A program made the translations under genes and the position numbers. The notes under the pieces were generated by a model. The model was not told where the DNA came from, made no database searches, and worked only from the letters and a program-made list of their open reading frames with translations. A stretch of DNA of 64,000 nt from positions 1,316,310-1,380,309 of the forward strand of contig WELB01000007.1 in NCBI GenBank assembly GCA_009602725.1, in the 5' to 3' direction. The stretch's first letter is position 1. The number at the start of each line of letters is the position of its first letter. Source of the stretch: Spirogloea muscicola. Its lineage: Eukaryota > Streptophyta > Zygnematophyceae > Spirogloeales > Spirogloeaceae. Of the stretch, positions 1-10,740 are shown piece after piece.

Positions 1-1440
1 ACGGTGCTGCAAGCCATTGGTTTGTGAGGGCATTCTGATGGGAGTCACGAACAGCCTGACCACACATCGCCAGAGTATGGCTTCTGGCGTAGTAGGGATT
101 TCCAGGCTAGAGCAGTTGTTGTTCTCAACTTGGAAAACAAATCAATTGCATCATATCGAGTTGCTAGACACAGCAAAGTCCTGTTGGGACAGGCTAGTAG
201 AGCTCTACCAGCCGCAATCTCATGCTAATGAGATGTTCTTGCTCAGAAGACTACTTGGTCTGGTGATGACAGAGGGAGCCTCACTACTGACCCATGTAGA
301 TGCAATGAAGAGTCTAGGAAACCAGCTTGCTATCATAGGGGCTCCTGTTTCTGACAAGCACATGGCTTCTTACTTGCTGTCTAGCTTGCCTGTCTCCTAC
401 GAGCTGGTAGTGACCTCCCTTGAAGGGAGAGAACCAGCTCCTTCGCTGTCCCAAGTCATTTCCAGGCTTTTATTGAAAGAGACCAAGCGGAAGGGGGTGT
501 CTAGTAGTAGCTCCTATGATGCTTTGGCACTTCTCAGCACTACTGATATTCAAGGTCCTCCCATCTGTTCTTTTCGTCAGAGACCCAGACACACCTAGAA
601 AACGTGCCGAACCCAGAACCCTCATCATCCAAAAGCATCCTTGACAATGTCTGTAGTCGCAGAGGAAGCCTTCATGGCTGTCTCTGGAACTAACACCACT
701 AAGCTTGTGGACGATGATGTCTGGTTGATAGATTCTGGAGCAACTCAGCATGTCTGCTCCCAGAATAAATCGTTCGACAGCTTCAAACGTATTTCACCTC
801 TTCCTGTTCCTGTTTTGCAAACGGAAGTGTGGGTCATGCTGTCGGTGAAGGTACAGTGAGACTTCATGCTCAAGTGAAAAACAGAATCACTCCCTGCATC
901 CTGAAAAATGTCATGTATGTTCCCTCTTCAAAGACGAATCTCTTCTCTGTCTCAAAGGCAACGTCTCAAGGGAAGCAGGTGAAACTCTCTGCAGATGCAT
1001 TTGTTTTTGTCAATGTTTCCACCGGAGTCATAGTGGCTGCAGGAATCCGATATGGAAACATGTGTCAGTTGCTCTGCTCAATTGTTGAGCAGTCAGCATC
1101 TCATCGTCCTCGTGCTTCGGCAGAGAGGGCATGCACTAACCCGCTAATCGAAAACGTCCAAGTATTCATGGCTCAGTTTTCACAAGCTCGGCTACTCCGA
1201 ACATCATTGGAGAAATACCAATTTCAACAGCGGCGAAGCAAGTTGGAGTTAGACTGCAAGTTCAAGGAACAGTACATGCTGTACATGCAGCTGCTGTTCC
1301 TGTTGAAGCACCTGCTGCTACTTCTTGCACCTGCTGCTACTTCAACATCTTCCTCACTTGCACAGAATGCTTTCATGGCACGACAGGGGATCCTTCCTCT
1401 CTTGCTCGACCTCAGACTTATGTTGATGCTGTTTTGAGGC
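1..1440 (+). mobile_element. Ty1/copia-type LTR retrotransposon fossil (gag and protease region)
   Basis: The translated plus strand resembles a copia-type gag (UBN2-like region, about 60-500) followed by an aspartic-protease stretch with the usual VWLIDSGATQH-type motif near 720-760. The element enters the window from the left edge, so its 5' end is not seen. It is broken, with several interruptions, and no reverse transcriptase is recognisable in the window. It abuts a gypsy-type fossil on the opposite strand at about 1450. No LTRs were identified, so no age can be given beyond old and degraded. Confidence 0.75.
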
Positions 1441-1469
1441 AGGAAGCCAACGCAAAAAACAGTTCTTGC

Positions 1470-2400
1470 ATGCAGAAAATGGCAGTTAGTGTCAATGTTT
1501 GGAAGGTGGCAAGGTTTGACATTATGGATATGATCCAAATTTCCCCTACCACAAGAGCCTTGCAAGCGGATGACTCCAGATGACATTTCGCCAACAGCTA
1601 CATAGATGAATGGACCTGTAGAGGCATCAAGCGCATCTTGAGGTTTCACCTTAAGGTAGACATAGTCATTGATAGTAATTGTCTGATGTTTCGGTTGGTA
1701 GCTAACACTACGAATAGTAGCGCAACACTGAGTATCACGATGTTGTGCTATGCGTAAATTATCCAAAGCAATAGGCATATGCCCTTTGAATAATTTGCCA
1801 CGCTCAGTGCAAACTTTGACCCACAGTTTTGGGCTATCAAGATCAACCACTCCCGCTGCGATAGCATGGAGACCCACAGAAATTACTGGATGACGACTAT
1901 ATAAAAGGAAGTATGGGCTACGCGCTGACAATGAAGTCTGTTTTGACATCCGGTATCCCATTGTTAGCCATGGCAAGAACTTATCCCACCTTTCCATGCC
2001 TTTGCGAAGAGCATACTTGGTCAGGCCTCGTTTGATAGTCTGTACCATGCACTCCGCTAAGCCATCTGCTTGTGGATGGTCGCATGAGACAACGCGGTGA
2101 TCAATAAACGGTTGGTTAAGGAGACGCTGAAAGTTACCCTGAAATTTCAATCCTTGATCGGTGAGCACCTCAGCAAGCGCCTAGTCGGGATAGTACCTGG
2201 TTCAGGAAAGCCTCAGCGATGTATACACTAGACTTTGTAGGAATAACGACAACTTCCACCCACTTAGAAAAGTGTTCTATCATGATCAATACGAAGATCG
2301 GTGGGGACCTCTGCGCAGAGGACCAGCCAGGTCCAAACTCCATCGACAAAGCAGTCCCCGAATAGGCAATGGGAAAATTGAGGTGACTTCCAATGAAAAG
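1470..2400 (-). mobile_element. Ty3/gypsy-type LTR retrotransposon fossil (integrase region)
   Basis: On the minus strand the translation reads like the core and C-terminal part of a gypsy integrase: a DQG-type core motif, a downstream stretch typical of the integrase catalytic core (SARSPYFLLYSRHP-like), then a C-terminal tail region. Only part of the pol region is present and it is broken. It lies between the copia fossil and a foldback element that appears to have inserted at its upstream side. No LTRs were recognised in the window. Confidence 0.75.
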
Positions 2401-2410
2401 GTTGGTTAAT

Positions 2411-3300
2411 GCGCTGCTGCGCTGGGTTACGGCTAACTGGTTCTTGCGCTGTTGCGCTGGGTTCTTGCCAACTGGAACTTGCGGTGTTGCGCTGTGTTAC
2501 TGCCAACTGGAATGTGCGCTGTTGCGCTGGGCTACTGTCAACTGGTTCTTGCGCTGTTGCGCTGAAATAGTGCATTAGAAACCATCCGGAAAAAGTGAAC
2601 TAGGACCTCATCAAGGACATACTATTGCTTGCTTTGAGCTTCATTGTATTGAGTGCCGTGTTTCTTATTCATTGTATTGAGTGCCGTGTTTCTTATTCCC
2701 AACATTCTCTCGTTTACTGGACCGAGTGGACTGGAGGCCCTGAGGGAGGGTGAGCTTCGTGTTGTAGCCGAGTTGCGAGTTGGAGGGTTGTCACGGGAGT
2801 ATGACAACGACCTGGTACGTGTTGCTCTTGAACCGTTCATATTCCACTGCGGCGGCTACCGCTGCTACTCGCTCGCCACCCCCGCAGTGGCATATGAACG
2901 TTTCAAGTGCAACGCGTACCAGGTAGTTGCCAGTGATACTCCCATGACAACCCTCCAGGAATCGCAACTTGGCTACCACAGGAAGCTGACAATCCCTCAG
3001 GGCCTCGAGTCCAAAGAGAGGATGTTGGGATTAAGAAACACGGCACTCAATGCAATAAAGCTCAAAGCAAGCAATGTTATGTCCTTGATGAGGTCCTAGT
3101 TCACTATTGCCGGATGGTTCCTAATGCACTATTTCAGCGCAACAGCGCAAGAACCAGTAGACAGTAGCCCAGCGCAACAGCGCAGATTCCAGTTGGCAGT
3201 AACCCAGCGCAACAGGGCAAGAACCAGTTGGCCGTGACCCAGCGCAGCAGCGCAAGAAACAATTGGCAGTAATCCAGCGCAGCAGCGCAAGAACCAGTTA
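2411..3300. mobile_element. Foldback-type element: long inverted repeat with 35-bp subterminal tandem repeats
   Basis: The left arm (about 2411-2852) reappears in reverse complement as the right arm (about 2882-3300), separated by a loop of roughly 30 bases. The outer part of each arm is a tandem array of about 4-5 units of 35 bp starting GCGCTGTTGCGCTGGGTTAC; the left units start at 2411, 2446, 2481, 2516 and 2551. The inner parts of the arms are unique sequence matched across the loop with a few substitutions and indels. This is the plan of foldback (FB) transposons. No transposase is encoded; short frames inside are shadows of the palindrome. Target-site duplications were not identified. 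Confidence 0.8.
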
Positions 3301-3420
3301 CCGGTCACAAGATCTAGTGATAAGACCTCCTCAACAAGCAAATGATGCAAGGCTGTACATGACAGCCTCAGAGCAGATTGAGGCAATGCTCGATATCTGC
3401 ACCTCACACACAGGGTCACT

Positions 3421-3850
3421 ATGATTCGTGGTTTACCTGTGTCACCGATTCTGACGCGACCGGCGGCGGAGTCACCCGGGGTAAGGCTTTTTAGCAGCGC
3501 GGCTGCCCTCCCTGCGAGCCCACGCCTTCCTGGCGTGTCCTGACAGGAGCGAAGACGCCCGACGGCAATGCGGCGGCGGCGGCGGCGCTGAGGGCAGTAC
3601 TGGCAAGAGCAAAAGACTGGGCCGAGTTGACTGCTAGGCCCCGACCCTCCGCACCCCTTATCATTGGTCAGATAGAATGGTTTTGGGGGCTGGCCATTTG
3701 GCCTTTTGGCAACCCAGGTCTCAAGGCCAGTGTAGCCTGAGACCGTCTCAAAAGGCCAGTGTAGCCCGAGACTGTAATTTCTACCCCTACCTACCTTACC
3801 CGCCGCTAGCCTGGCCGGTACCCGCCATCACTCGTCAAGGTGGTGGCACA
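3421..3850. other. Unassigned GC-rich stretch with a short GCG repeat
   Basis: No gene is recognised. It contains a short (GCG)n run near 3570-3590 and a locally repeated phrase, CAAGGCCAGTGTAGCC and AAAGGCCAGTGTAGCC, near 3720-3770. It lies between the foldback element and a LINE-like 3' end. Confidence 0.5.
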
Positions 3851-4001
3851 CCCATCGAAGCGGGCGTTGGGCTTTTCGAGCTTCTCTTGGGCTTCAATTG
3901 AGCGGTTCGGGCGGCAGGATAGGGCTGCTTGAGGCTCGGCAGAGTGCCTCCTTCCCTGCATCGAGCTACTCTGACCTGATGTTGCTCACTCGCGGGTACT
4001 G
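3850..4001 (+). mobile_element. LINE-like retrotransposon 3' end (copy 1)
   Basis: The last codons read YSDLMLLTRGY followed by TGA at 3999-4001, matching the end of the longer LINE-like copy that finishes near 5643 and the copies near 12290 and 20496. Only the extreme C-terminus is recognisable, as expected for a 5'-truncated LINE copy. The 5' limit is a guess. The next ~80 bases run into the dispersed GGGCTGGC hairpin repeat at about 4085. Confidence 0.55.
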
Positions 4002-4169
4002 AGCTTCCTTAGTGTGTTGTCGTGTTTGGTAAAGTAGTCCTTTCTTCGGCACCTCTTTCGTTGGCTTTGGACATTGTCCATTGTTTTTGGGCTGGCTTTG
4101 CCAGCCCCTCTTCTCTATGGGCGAGCACTTTCTATGCTTGCCGTTGATGGGGAAGGCACGGCGGCGGAT

Positions 4170-5734
4170 CGGATGGTGCTCCGACACCGAGCCAGATCGG
4201 TGCGCATCTTTCCTGACTGACGTAGAGCCGGAGGTGACCTGGTTGCGACTCGTTCACACTGGAGCAAATGGGAGTCCACCTGTCATGTCCACGTATGCTT
4301 CCACGTCACCATCGTTGTCAGATCGACACAACTGGACCACCGACGGGATATTTCATGACAACTCTGCCAGCCCTCCCCACACTGGCAGCCCTCCCCACTC
4401 TCAGCTGTCTGTTGCTATCCTAACCGGGAGCGTGGCCCAACGCCCAACCTACATGCAGCAGTTCCTCCCACCACCGCTCTGGATAACATTTATGCCGCTG
4501 CGGATGTCAGCGTCCGACAGGCTCTGCTCGGCCTGCTGGACCACCCGGCACTCCCTACAATGCCTGCTGCCCTCGTCCACATTATGCTCCCAGTAGGCAA
4601 GGGCGGCCTTGGCTGCCACCCTCTGGCTCACCTGGCTCGCGCGGCACGCCTGGGGTGTTGGGCCCAAAGTGGTCTCCACAGTATCAACGCGCTTCATCAG
4701 GAGGGGTCAAGCAGTACTGGCATCAGCAATAGCTGGAGTTGCAAATGGGACCCTGCCCTTCCAAACCTCCCTCTCTGAGTCGGCAGAGACCTCCTCCCAA
4801 TCACTCACGGCAGATCAGGTCGATTTTTTTGCGTGGGCAAGTTGCTCTGACCCGAAAACTCAAGCTCGTTTTGCACGCGCAGCCAATGAGCAAGCCATGT
4901 GCCAACTCAAAGCTCTGCTCAAGGAGGAGGGGCGTGGGCTCTCTCGTCTACACTCAATAAGCTCTCCGGGAGCGTCGGAGTGGCTCAACGCTCTGCCGAT
5001 CTATGAATCCCTCCGGCTATCTGACGACCACTTCCGGACGGCCACTACGATCTCGGCCTCCCTCCACTTTGTTTGGCGGACATTCGGCAGTGTTGTCATG
5101 CAGCCATGGAGGTGCCGGGCATCATGCCGGTTCTCCAGAAGCGTGGCAGGCCTTACGTCAGGCGTCTGGATGTGGTGGCCACCCCCCGGAGTGGTGGGTC
5201 TCGTCTTCTCCTCAACGTCGTTCTCATCTACGCATTCCAACCAGGGGCACCCACGCCGACTGTGCCAGGTTGGGCTACACATCATGCGGAGAAGAAGAAG
5301 GAGCGCCATCATATGAACCACCACCGGGGCGACCACTTCTTCCCATGCGCCATGGACATATACGGCGGCTACGGAACAAAGTGGTCTTCTCTCCTCCATC
5401 GCCTGGCACAGCATGTCGATGCCCGCCGACGTAGTCGGGCGGGTAGCTTAGGGCATTCTAGACTCCCGCACGCCATCGTTGCCTGCTATAGAATGCGGCT
5501 ATCATTGAGTCTGCAGCACTCCCAGGCACTCGCGATACACCAGCGTGCTGGGCGTGCATCAGGCCAGGCAAATGGCTTCCGTGGTGGTGGTCTGGCTCCT
5601 CAGCTTAGCTTGTCCGATATGTATGTGCTCACTGGAGGATACTAGTGCCCCTCTTAGCTAACTCTTCACCCCGGTACCAGGACAGGATAGAATTGGCCTC
5701 TCTTTCCAATTTCATGCGCACCGCGCGCCTTCTC
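4170..5734 (+). mobile_element. LINE-like retrotransposon, C-terminal part of the reverse-transcriptase polyprotein (copy 2)
   Basis: This is the longest copy of the family. Several frames together resemble the part of a non-LTR polyprotein downstream of the RT domain: a PVGKGGLG motif near 4590, a WLNALPIYESLRLSDDHFRT stretch near 4981-5040, a region like the nuclease-related tail (near 5120-5300), and a conserved C-terminus ending SLSDMYVLTGGY with stop at 5643-5645. The frame changes several times, so the copy is dead. It is followed by a short 3' tail containing ATGCGCACCGCGCGCCTTCTC, which then meets an inverted copy of the same tail. The LINE assignment rests on motif memory and on the shared 3' ends of the copies; the clade is not determined. 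Confidence 0.55.
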
Positions 5735-5830
5735 GTTGAAAGAGAGAGAGAGAGAAGGCGCGCGGTGCGCATGAAATTAAAGCGAGGCCAATTCAAGCCA
5801 TTTCATTGTTCAGGCAGAAAATGCAGAAAG
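5691..5830. repeat. Tail-to-tail inverted LINE-like 3' tails (palindrome)
   Basis: Arms at about 5691-5734 and 5752-5793 are near-perfect inverted repeats built on AATTGGCCTCTCTTT and ATGCGCACCGCGCGCCTTCTC, separated by an AG-rich spacer. The right arm continues in reverse complement into the longer tail (CTGCCTGAACAATG on the minus strand). It is best read as two copies of the same retroelement tail lying tail to tail. Confidence 0.7.
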
Positions 5831-5921
5831 TGCAAAGAATGCAGCGCAAAGAATGTGGCTACATGAAAAGACGCCCTATACTAGGAGGGCCGGAGGTGCC
5901 ACAGAGCGGGGGGAGCCGTGC

Positions 5922-6421
5922 NNNNNNNNNNNNNNNNNNNNNNNNNNNNNNNNNNNNNNNNNNNNNNNNNNNNNNNNNNNNNNNNNNNNNNNNNNNNNNN
6001 NNNNNNNNNNNNNNNNNNNNNNNNNNNNNNNNNNNNNNNNNNNNNNNNNNNNNNNNNNNNNNNNNNNNNNNNNNNNNNNNNNNNNNNNNNNNNNNNNNNN
6101 NNNNNNNNNNNNNNNNNNNNNNNNNNNNNNNNNNNNNNNNNNNNNNNNNNNNNNNNNNNNNNNNNNNNNNNNNNNNNNNNNNNNNNNNNNNNNNNNNNNN
6201 NNNNNNNNNNNNNNNNNNNNNNNNNNNNNNNNNNNNNNNNNNNNNNNNNNNNNNNNNNNNNNNNNNNNNNNNNNNNNNNNNNNNNNNNNNNNNNNNNNNN
6301 NNNNNNNNNNNNNNNNNNNNNNNNNNNNNNNNNNNNNNNNNNNNNNNNNNNNNNNNNNNNNNNNNNNNNNNNNNNNNNNNNNNNNNNNNNNNNNNNNNNN
6401 NNNNNNNNNNNNNNNNNNNNN
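5922..6421. other. Assembly gap (500 N)
   Basis: Run of N. Long frames reported across it are artefacts of unknown bases. Flanks are very GC-rich; 6740-6775 holds a CCG/CGG trinucleotide run. Confidence 1.
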
Positions 6422-7219
6422 GCTGCCCGTGAAGACAGGAGGCGCTTGGTAGGGGAGGACGAGCTCGGCTCCCGCCGGGGTAGAGGAGGCCGGGGCGCCC
6501 GAGGCCGCCGCCGCGGGGCTTGAAGCGTCGGGAGGAGCAGCTGTCGCTGGCGCAGGCACGGGGAACTGCTGCCCAGCCGAGGGTGACCGGGGGAACTCGG
6601 CAGCGGCGAGGCAACCAGAGGGGCGGGGGCAGGGTCTGGCGCGGCCTTGAGCGTGGCGCCCGAAGAAGCCCCGGGGCCTGGCGCGGCCATGAGCTCGTCG
6701 GCGCCAGCTCGCCAGCCGGCGGCAGCGGGGGGCGAAAGGACCGCCGCCGCCGCCGCGGCGGCGGCGGCGGCGGCGCGGGGGGCAAGCGCGGGCGCGCCAA
6801 CGGTCGGGTTGGGGGTGGGCGGGGGGGGGGGGTTGAAAGAGAGAGAAGGCGCGCGGGGCGCATGAATTGAAAGAGAGGCCAATTCAAGCCAATACATTGT
6901 TCAGGCAGAGTCGAGTGCAGACTAAACAAAAGGATCAGGATGTTGAAAGGATCAGAAGCCGCGTTCTTCGTCCAGTCGCCGGGTCGGCTTCGTCGGCCGC
7001 GGTCCCCAGACGCGCGCGCCTCCCTCCTGCGGCCCCGGCGCCGCACCAGCGTGGCGCAGAGCGACGGCGCGGGCCGACCCGAGCAAGTCTCGGGCCCTGC
7101 CACTGTGCCAGAAGCCCGAGAGCCGCCGCTCGCTGGTCGCCTCGCCGGCCGGCTGTCAGCCGCGGCAGAGGCTGGCGACCGCATGCGGGCGCGCTGCCTG
7201 CCGGTGATGGAGGGCCAGC
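6422..7219. other. GC-rich CpG-like region upstream of RAD51D, with a LINE-like tail
   Basis: 6422-6835 is extremely GC-rich with a GCC/GCG run (about 6750-6775) and no recognisable protein. 6836-6930 is a minus-strand copy of the LINE-like tail (GGCGCGCGGGGCGCATGAAT, then TACATTGTTCAGGCAGAGTC). 6940-7219 is GC-rich and probably the promoter and leader of the RAD51D gene that starts at 7220. Confidence 0.5.
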
Positions 7220-9602
7220 ATGCCCCTTCTCTCGCAACTCCGGCTACCCCTCCTCAACCCGGACGTCCTCGAGTTCTTTCGCGTCAACGGCATCCACACC
7301 GGTGAGCTTCAGCAAACGTTGCCGTTCCCCGGATGTCGACCTGCACTGCTTGCTGCCACTCTTTTCTGCAGCAGCACCAAAAGAATGAGCTTCTGTGCAC
7401 GCTCCTCCATCTACTATGTGCACTATGAATATCAGCTGATAGGCATTTTCCTCCATGCAGCGGAGGACTTGGTCGTGGCAGATATTCATGCTCTGCCTGG
7501 ACTGGCTGGGGATGGGAAAGAATGCTTAAGCAGGCACGAGGTACAGCATTTTGCTGTCATTACTGCGGCAGCTGCGATGTTGATTTGCCACACCTGCAGC
7601 GGGCTCGCAACAGCAGGCTGCTTTTCATTGTTGACAACTTGATGAGATGCTAGAGTTTGTATTGCTCGTTATCCAACAGCACTTCCCTTGGTTTGACTAT
7701 TTATCTTGAACAACAGCTGGACAATTAACTCTGGCTTGGGCTGGTTGCAGGCCATCGTCGCAGTATTGGAGCACCTGAAAGACGTACACTTCAGTCGAGG
7801 CCTGATTGATGGAAATGCTCTCCTGCAAGCCTCAATGCAATCCATATGCTTCTCCAGTGGCTGTGAGAGGTACAATTGTCAAACCTCAGTTCAATGCATA
7901 TTGATAAGAAAAGCTTGGTTATCAGAGAATTTGAAGACTCCTTGTATCTCATCAGGATTGATGACTTGCTGGGGGGCGGAGTGAAAACTGGAACTCTGAT
8001 TGAGTTTGTCGGGACTTCAGCTTCAGGCAAGACTCAGGTGTACAGTCCAACAACCTTAGGCTTACATCATAGGAGCTTGTGCTTGTCATTTGACAATAGA
8101 GACATGTGCATGGAAGAATTTTATTGAAGCATTTTACGTTGTGCAACGATCTCTGTGCTATACCATGACGACAATGTAAAGACAAATATTCAAACCAGCT
8201 GATGAGGGCCAGGGCACATAGGCTGCTGTGACATAATCACTTGCAGGAACTGACCATGAGCATTTTGTCGCTTATTAAGTCCTTTCCTTACTGTGATCAA
8301 AGCACTGTGCTTTGCCTATTCCGCAGCTTTGTCTCCAGATTGCAGCAGCTGCTGCGTTCAAGAATAAGGTTGCTGTTGCATTTGTAGACACTGCCAACTC
8401 TTTCAGCGCACAACGTGTTGCTCAGATGATTTGTGGACTGGTGGGCACCGAAGAGAAGCTCCAGGTTAGGTGATGATGACTTTGTTGCTGAATTGCCAAA
8501 TGTAAGCTTCTGTATTGTTCTTTATGCCTCGTGACTTATCTAGCTGGGCGAGCCTATTGCACCTTCACAGCGCCTGAAATGCAAACTTTGACCACCTACA
8601 GGAGGTTGAAGCAGACATACCCAGGGCTATGAAGTCCATTGTACGAATGAGGGCATTTGACATGCACTCCGTGCTAGTTTTGCTAGATGAAATCTGCAGG
8701 AGGAAAGCACCTGCAATGCAGGTATGTATTGACCAACTTGACCCCCTCCTGTCATCTTGTGAATGTTGACAACAGCAGACCTCCTGCAGTCCAGTGCAGA
8801 AGCCCGAGGCAGTGCAGCTCATAATTGTCGGAAGGCTGTTATTTAGGTGCATGTCTTGAAGCACATCTTTTAATAATTACATGTGTTCTGTTGTGCCGTG
8901 CATGCTATGCAGCCTACAGATTACTTCAAGCAGCTGAGATTGTTGATGGTAGACTCGGCATCGGCAATTGTGGCACCTGTACTTGGTAGTGGACAATCCC
9001 AAGGTAACCATGCTTCGCCTTGTTTTACTGGCAGTTGCAGGTGTTGCAGCAGACACCTACCAATGAACCACTCAGACTTATGGCTGTCTTGAGATGCTTT
9101 TTCAAATAAAATAAGCTTTTCTATTAATTTTGTTGAAGTGTTGTGCAGGTCACTGTTTGATGCAGACCTTAAGTCGTCGATTGAAGTCTCTGGCGATTGA
9201 GCATGATGTTGCTGTCCTTGTAGGTCCCAATTAGCCACTTGATGCTCTACTTGTTTGAATTCACGCTTGGTATTGTGCTGTCCATTCAGCTCTGAGCAGG
9301 GCAGGTCATGCTTCTGAACTTGTGTAGATCAAATCTCCTCAAGCCTTTCTCACCTTCAACTATTGTGTGGTGAGTGTATGACCTTGGACAATTACCTGAA
9401 TCCGATATCAGATTTCTGTATACAGGTCACCAATCACACAGTAGCAGGTGATGCAGATCAGCCTAAGCCGGCGCTTGGAGAGACCTGGAAGAGCGTCCCT
9501 CATCTTCGGCTTTCTCTGACCAAGATTCCCTCATCCAATGTCTCCTCTGCAGCTCTTCTTACCCCTTCACTACTGGTAAGTGCACAAGCAAAAGAAGTAT
9601 GA
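7220..9602 (+). CDS. RAD51D: RAD51 paralogue RAD51D
   Basis: RecA-fold ATPase of the RAD51 paralogue group, which acts in homologous recombination repair in the nucleus. Exons by eye: 7220-7301, 7461-7540, 7751-about 7869, about 7914-8037, 8327-8464, 8602-8721, 8913-9003, 9149-9219, 9426-about 9602. The N-terminus ([20 protein letters not shown]) matches the helical N-domain. Walker A is GTSASGKTQ (end of exon 4); [20 protein letters not shown] holds the Walker B aspartate; [20 protein letters not shown] in the last exon is the RAD51D signature after the VTNH motif. Flanking exons join in phase. Exons 3 and 4 are in different frames and need an intron of only about 44-54 nt or hide an error. 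A GTAAGT follows SLL in the last exon, so a further 3' exon is possible. Confidence 0.88.
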
Positions 9603-10380
9603 CTGTTCAGAAAATGGTACCCTTGCTCGTGTATATGGGTCGGTAGGTCAAGTGTGTGGGGTGCAGGTCGCATAATTTCCAACACCGCAAAGCTGTAGCT
9701 TGATGCTTTCAGTTCCACATTGCAGAACATGAAGCAGTCCGTGATGGTACGAATAGGCCGAATGGGCATTGTGAATGCCCTGGATGATGAGCTCAGGCAT
9801 GCATGAAAGGCATGAGATAGTGTGTGGGCCAGAGCAGAGAGCCCAGATTGACCAGAGAAGCAACAAATTGTTGCAAATCTAGTGATGCGCCCCCACATGG
9901 CATGAGTGTTCTGTGCTCTTCACGAGCATGTCTGGCAGCTTCAGCTCCGTTTAGCTTCGACTTTGTACAGCACAACCTGCTAAGTCATGACGTAGTCACA
10001 CAATCCATTCTTTGATTACTGGATTAGTAAGTAAGAATTCCAGAATCCCTGTCAAGTTGCACTTCATGGTGAATCAGCTAGACCTACCAGATATTAGACG
10101 TCACCATGGTCAACTACATTTTGTAGCAAGAGAAGTAATCAATCAGGACCAGCAGCTGCTTTGTTGGCATGGGAGGTTTACAATAGAAGAAACACCAGCA
10201 GCTGCCTTCATTGGCGTGATAGATGTATTGTAAGCTTAGGCACCAGTATTTTTACTGGATGGGGCACCTGTGTGGAGGCTGAGAGGAGCCCTTCTGGTTG
10301 AGAGACTCAAATGAAGTGAGCCGCAATAGGAGCAAATCTGTTGATGTCCTTGTTGTTTTATAGCTGTATGAAGCTTTAAG
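9603..10380. other. Downstream of RAD51D: no gene recognised
   Basis: AT-richer DNA than the flanks, probably the RAD51D 3' region. Short frames here show no recognisable domain or composition bias. Confidence 0.5.
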
Positions 10381-10384
10381 CATC

Positions 10385-10740
10385 ACCACCACCTTATCAA
10401 AGGGAGAATGCGCGCGATGCATGACTCGACAGGGAGCCAAACCGAGCGAGTACATTGTTCAGGCAATAATCAGGTGCAAGGCTACATGGGGCTAAGGCAA
10501 CAGGGCGAGAGCACAGCTAAAGGTGGTTTGAAGCGTTGCATGTGATTAAATGGTCAACCAGCGGATTGGGCTGGGGATCCTTTTTGACTCAGCCAGTGGG
10601 CAGTAAGAGCGCTCCTGTGAAAGAAAGACAGCCCTTCCAAATTGACTGGTGGCTGTGAGAGGCCAGCCCAAAAGAAAGTAAATAACTCTGTCAAAGTAAG
10701 GCAATGGCTGTGAGAGGCCCGCCGAACGGGTGCCCGGCAC
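10385..10740 (-). repeat. Dispersed retroelement tail and GGCCAGCCC hairpin repeat
   Basis: 10395-10490 is a minus-strand copy of the LINE-like tail (GCGCGCGATGCATGACTCG, then TACATTGTTCAGGCAATAAT and a CATG link). 10560-10720 holds two related copies of the dispersed repeat with core GGCCAGCCCAAAAG (about 10670) and a partner near 10710. Confidence 0.55.

Noticed and set aside
2411-2570. CRISPR-like direct repeats
   Set aside because: The 35-bp units are contiguous tandem repeats without spacers, in a eukaryotic genome.
2653-3099. 148-codon frame inside the foldback element
   Set aside because: It is a translation of the palindrome and shows no family resemblance.
5806-6432. Long frames running across the N runs
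   Set aside because: They exist only because N is translated as any residue.
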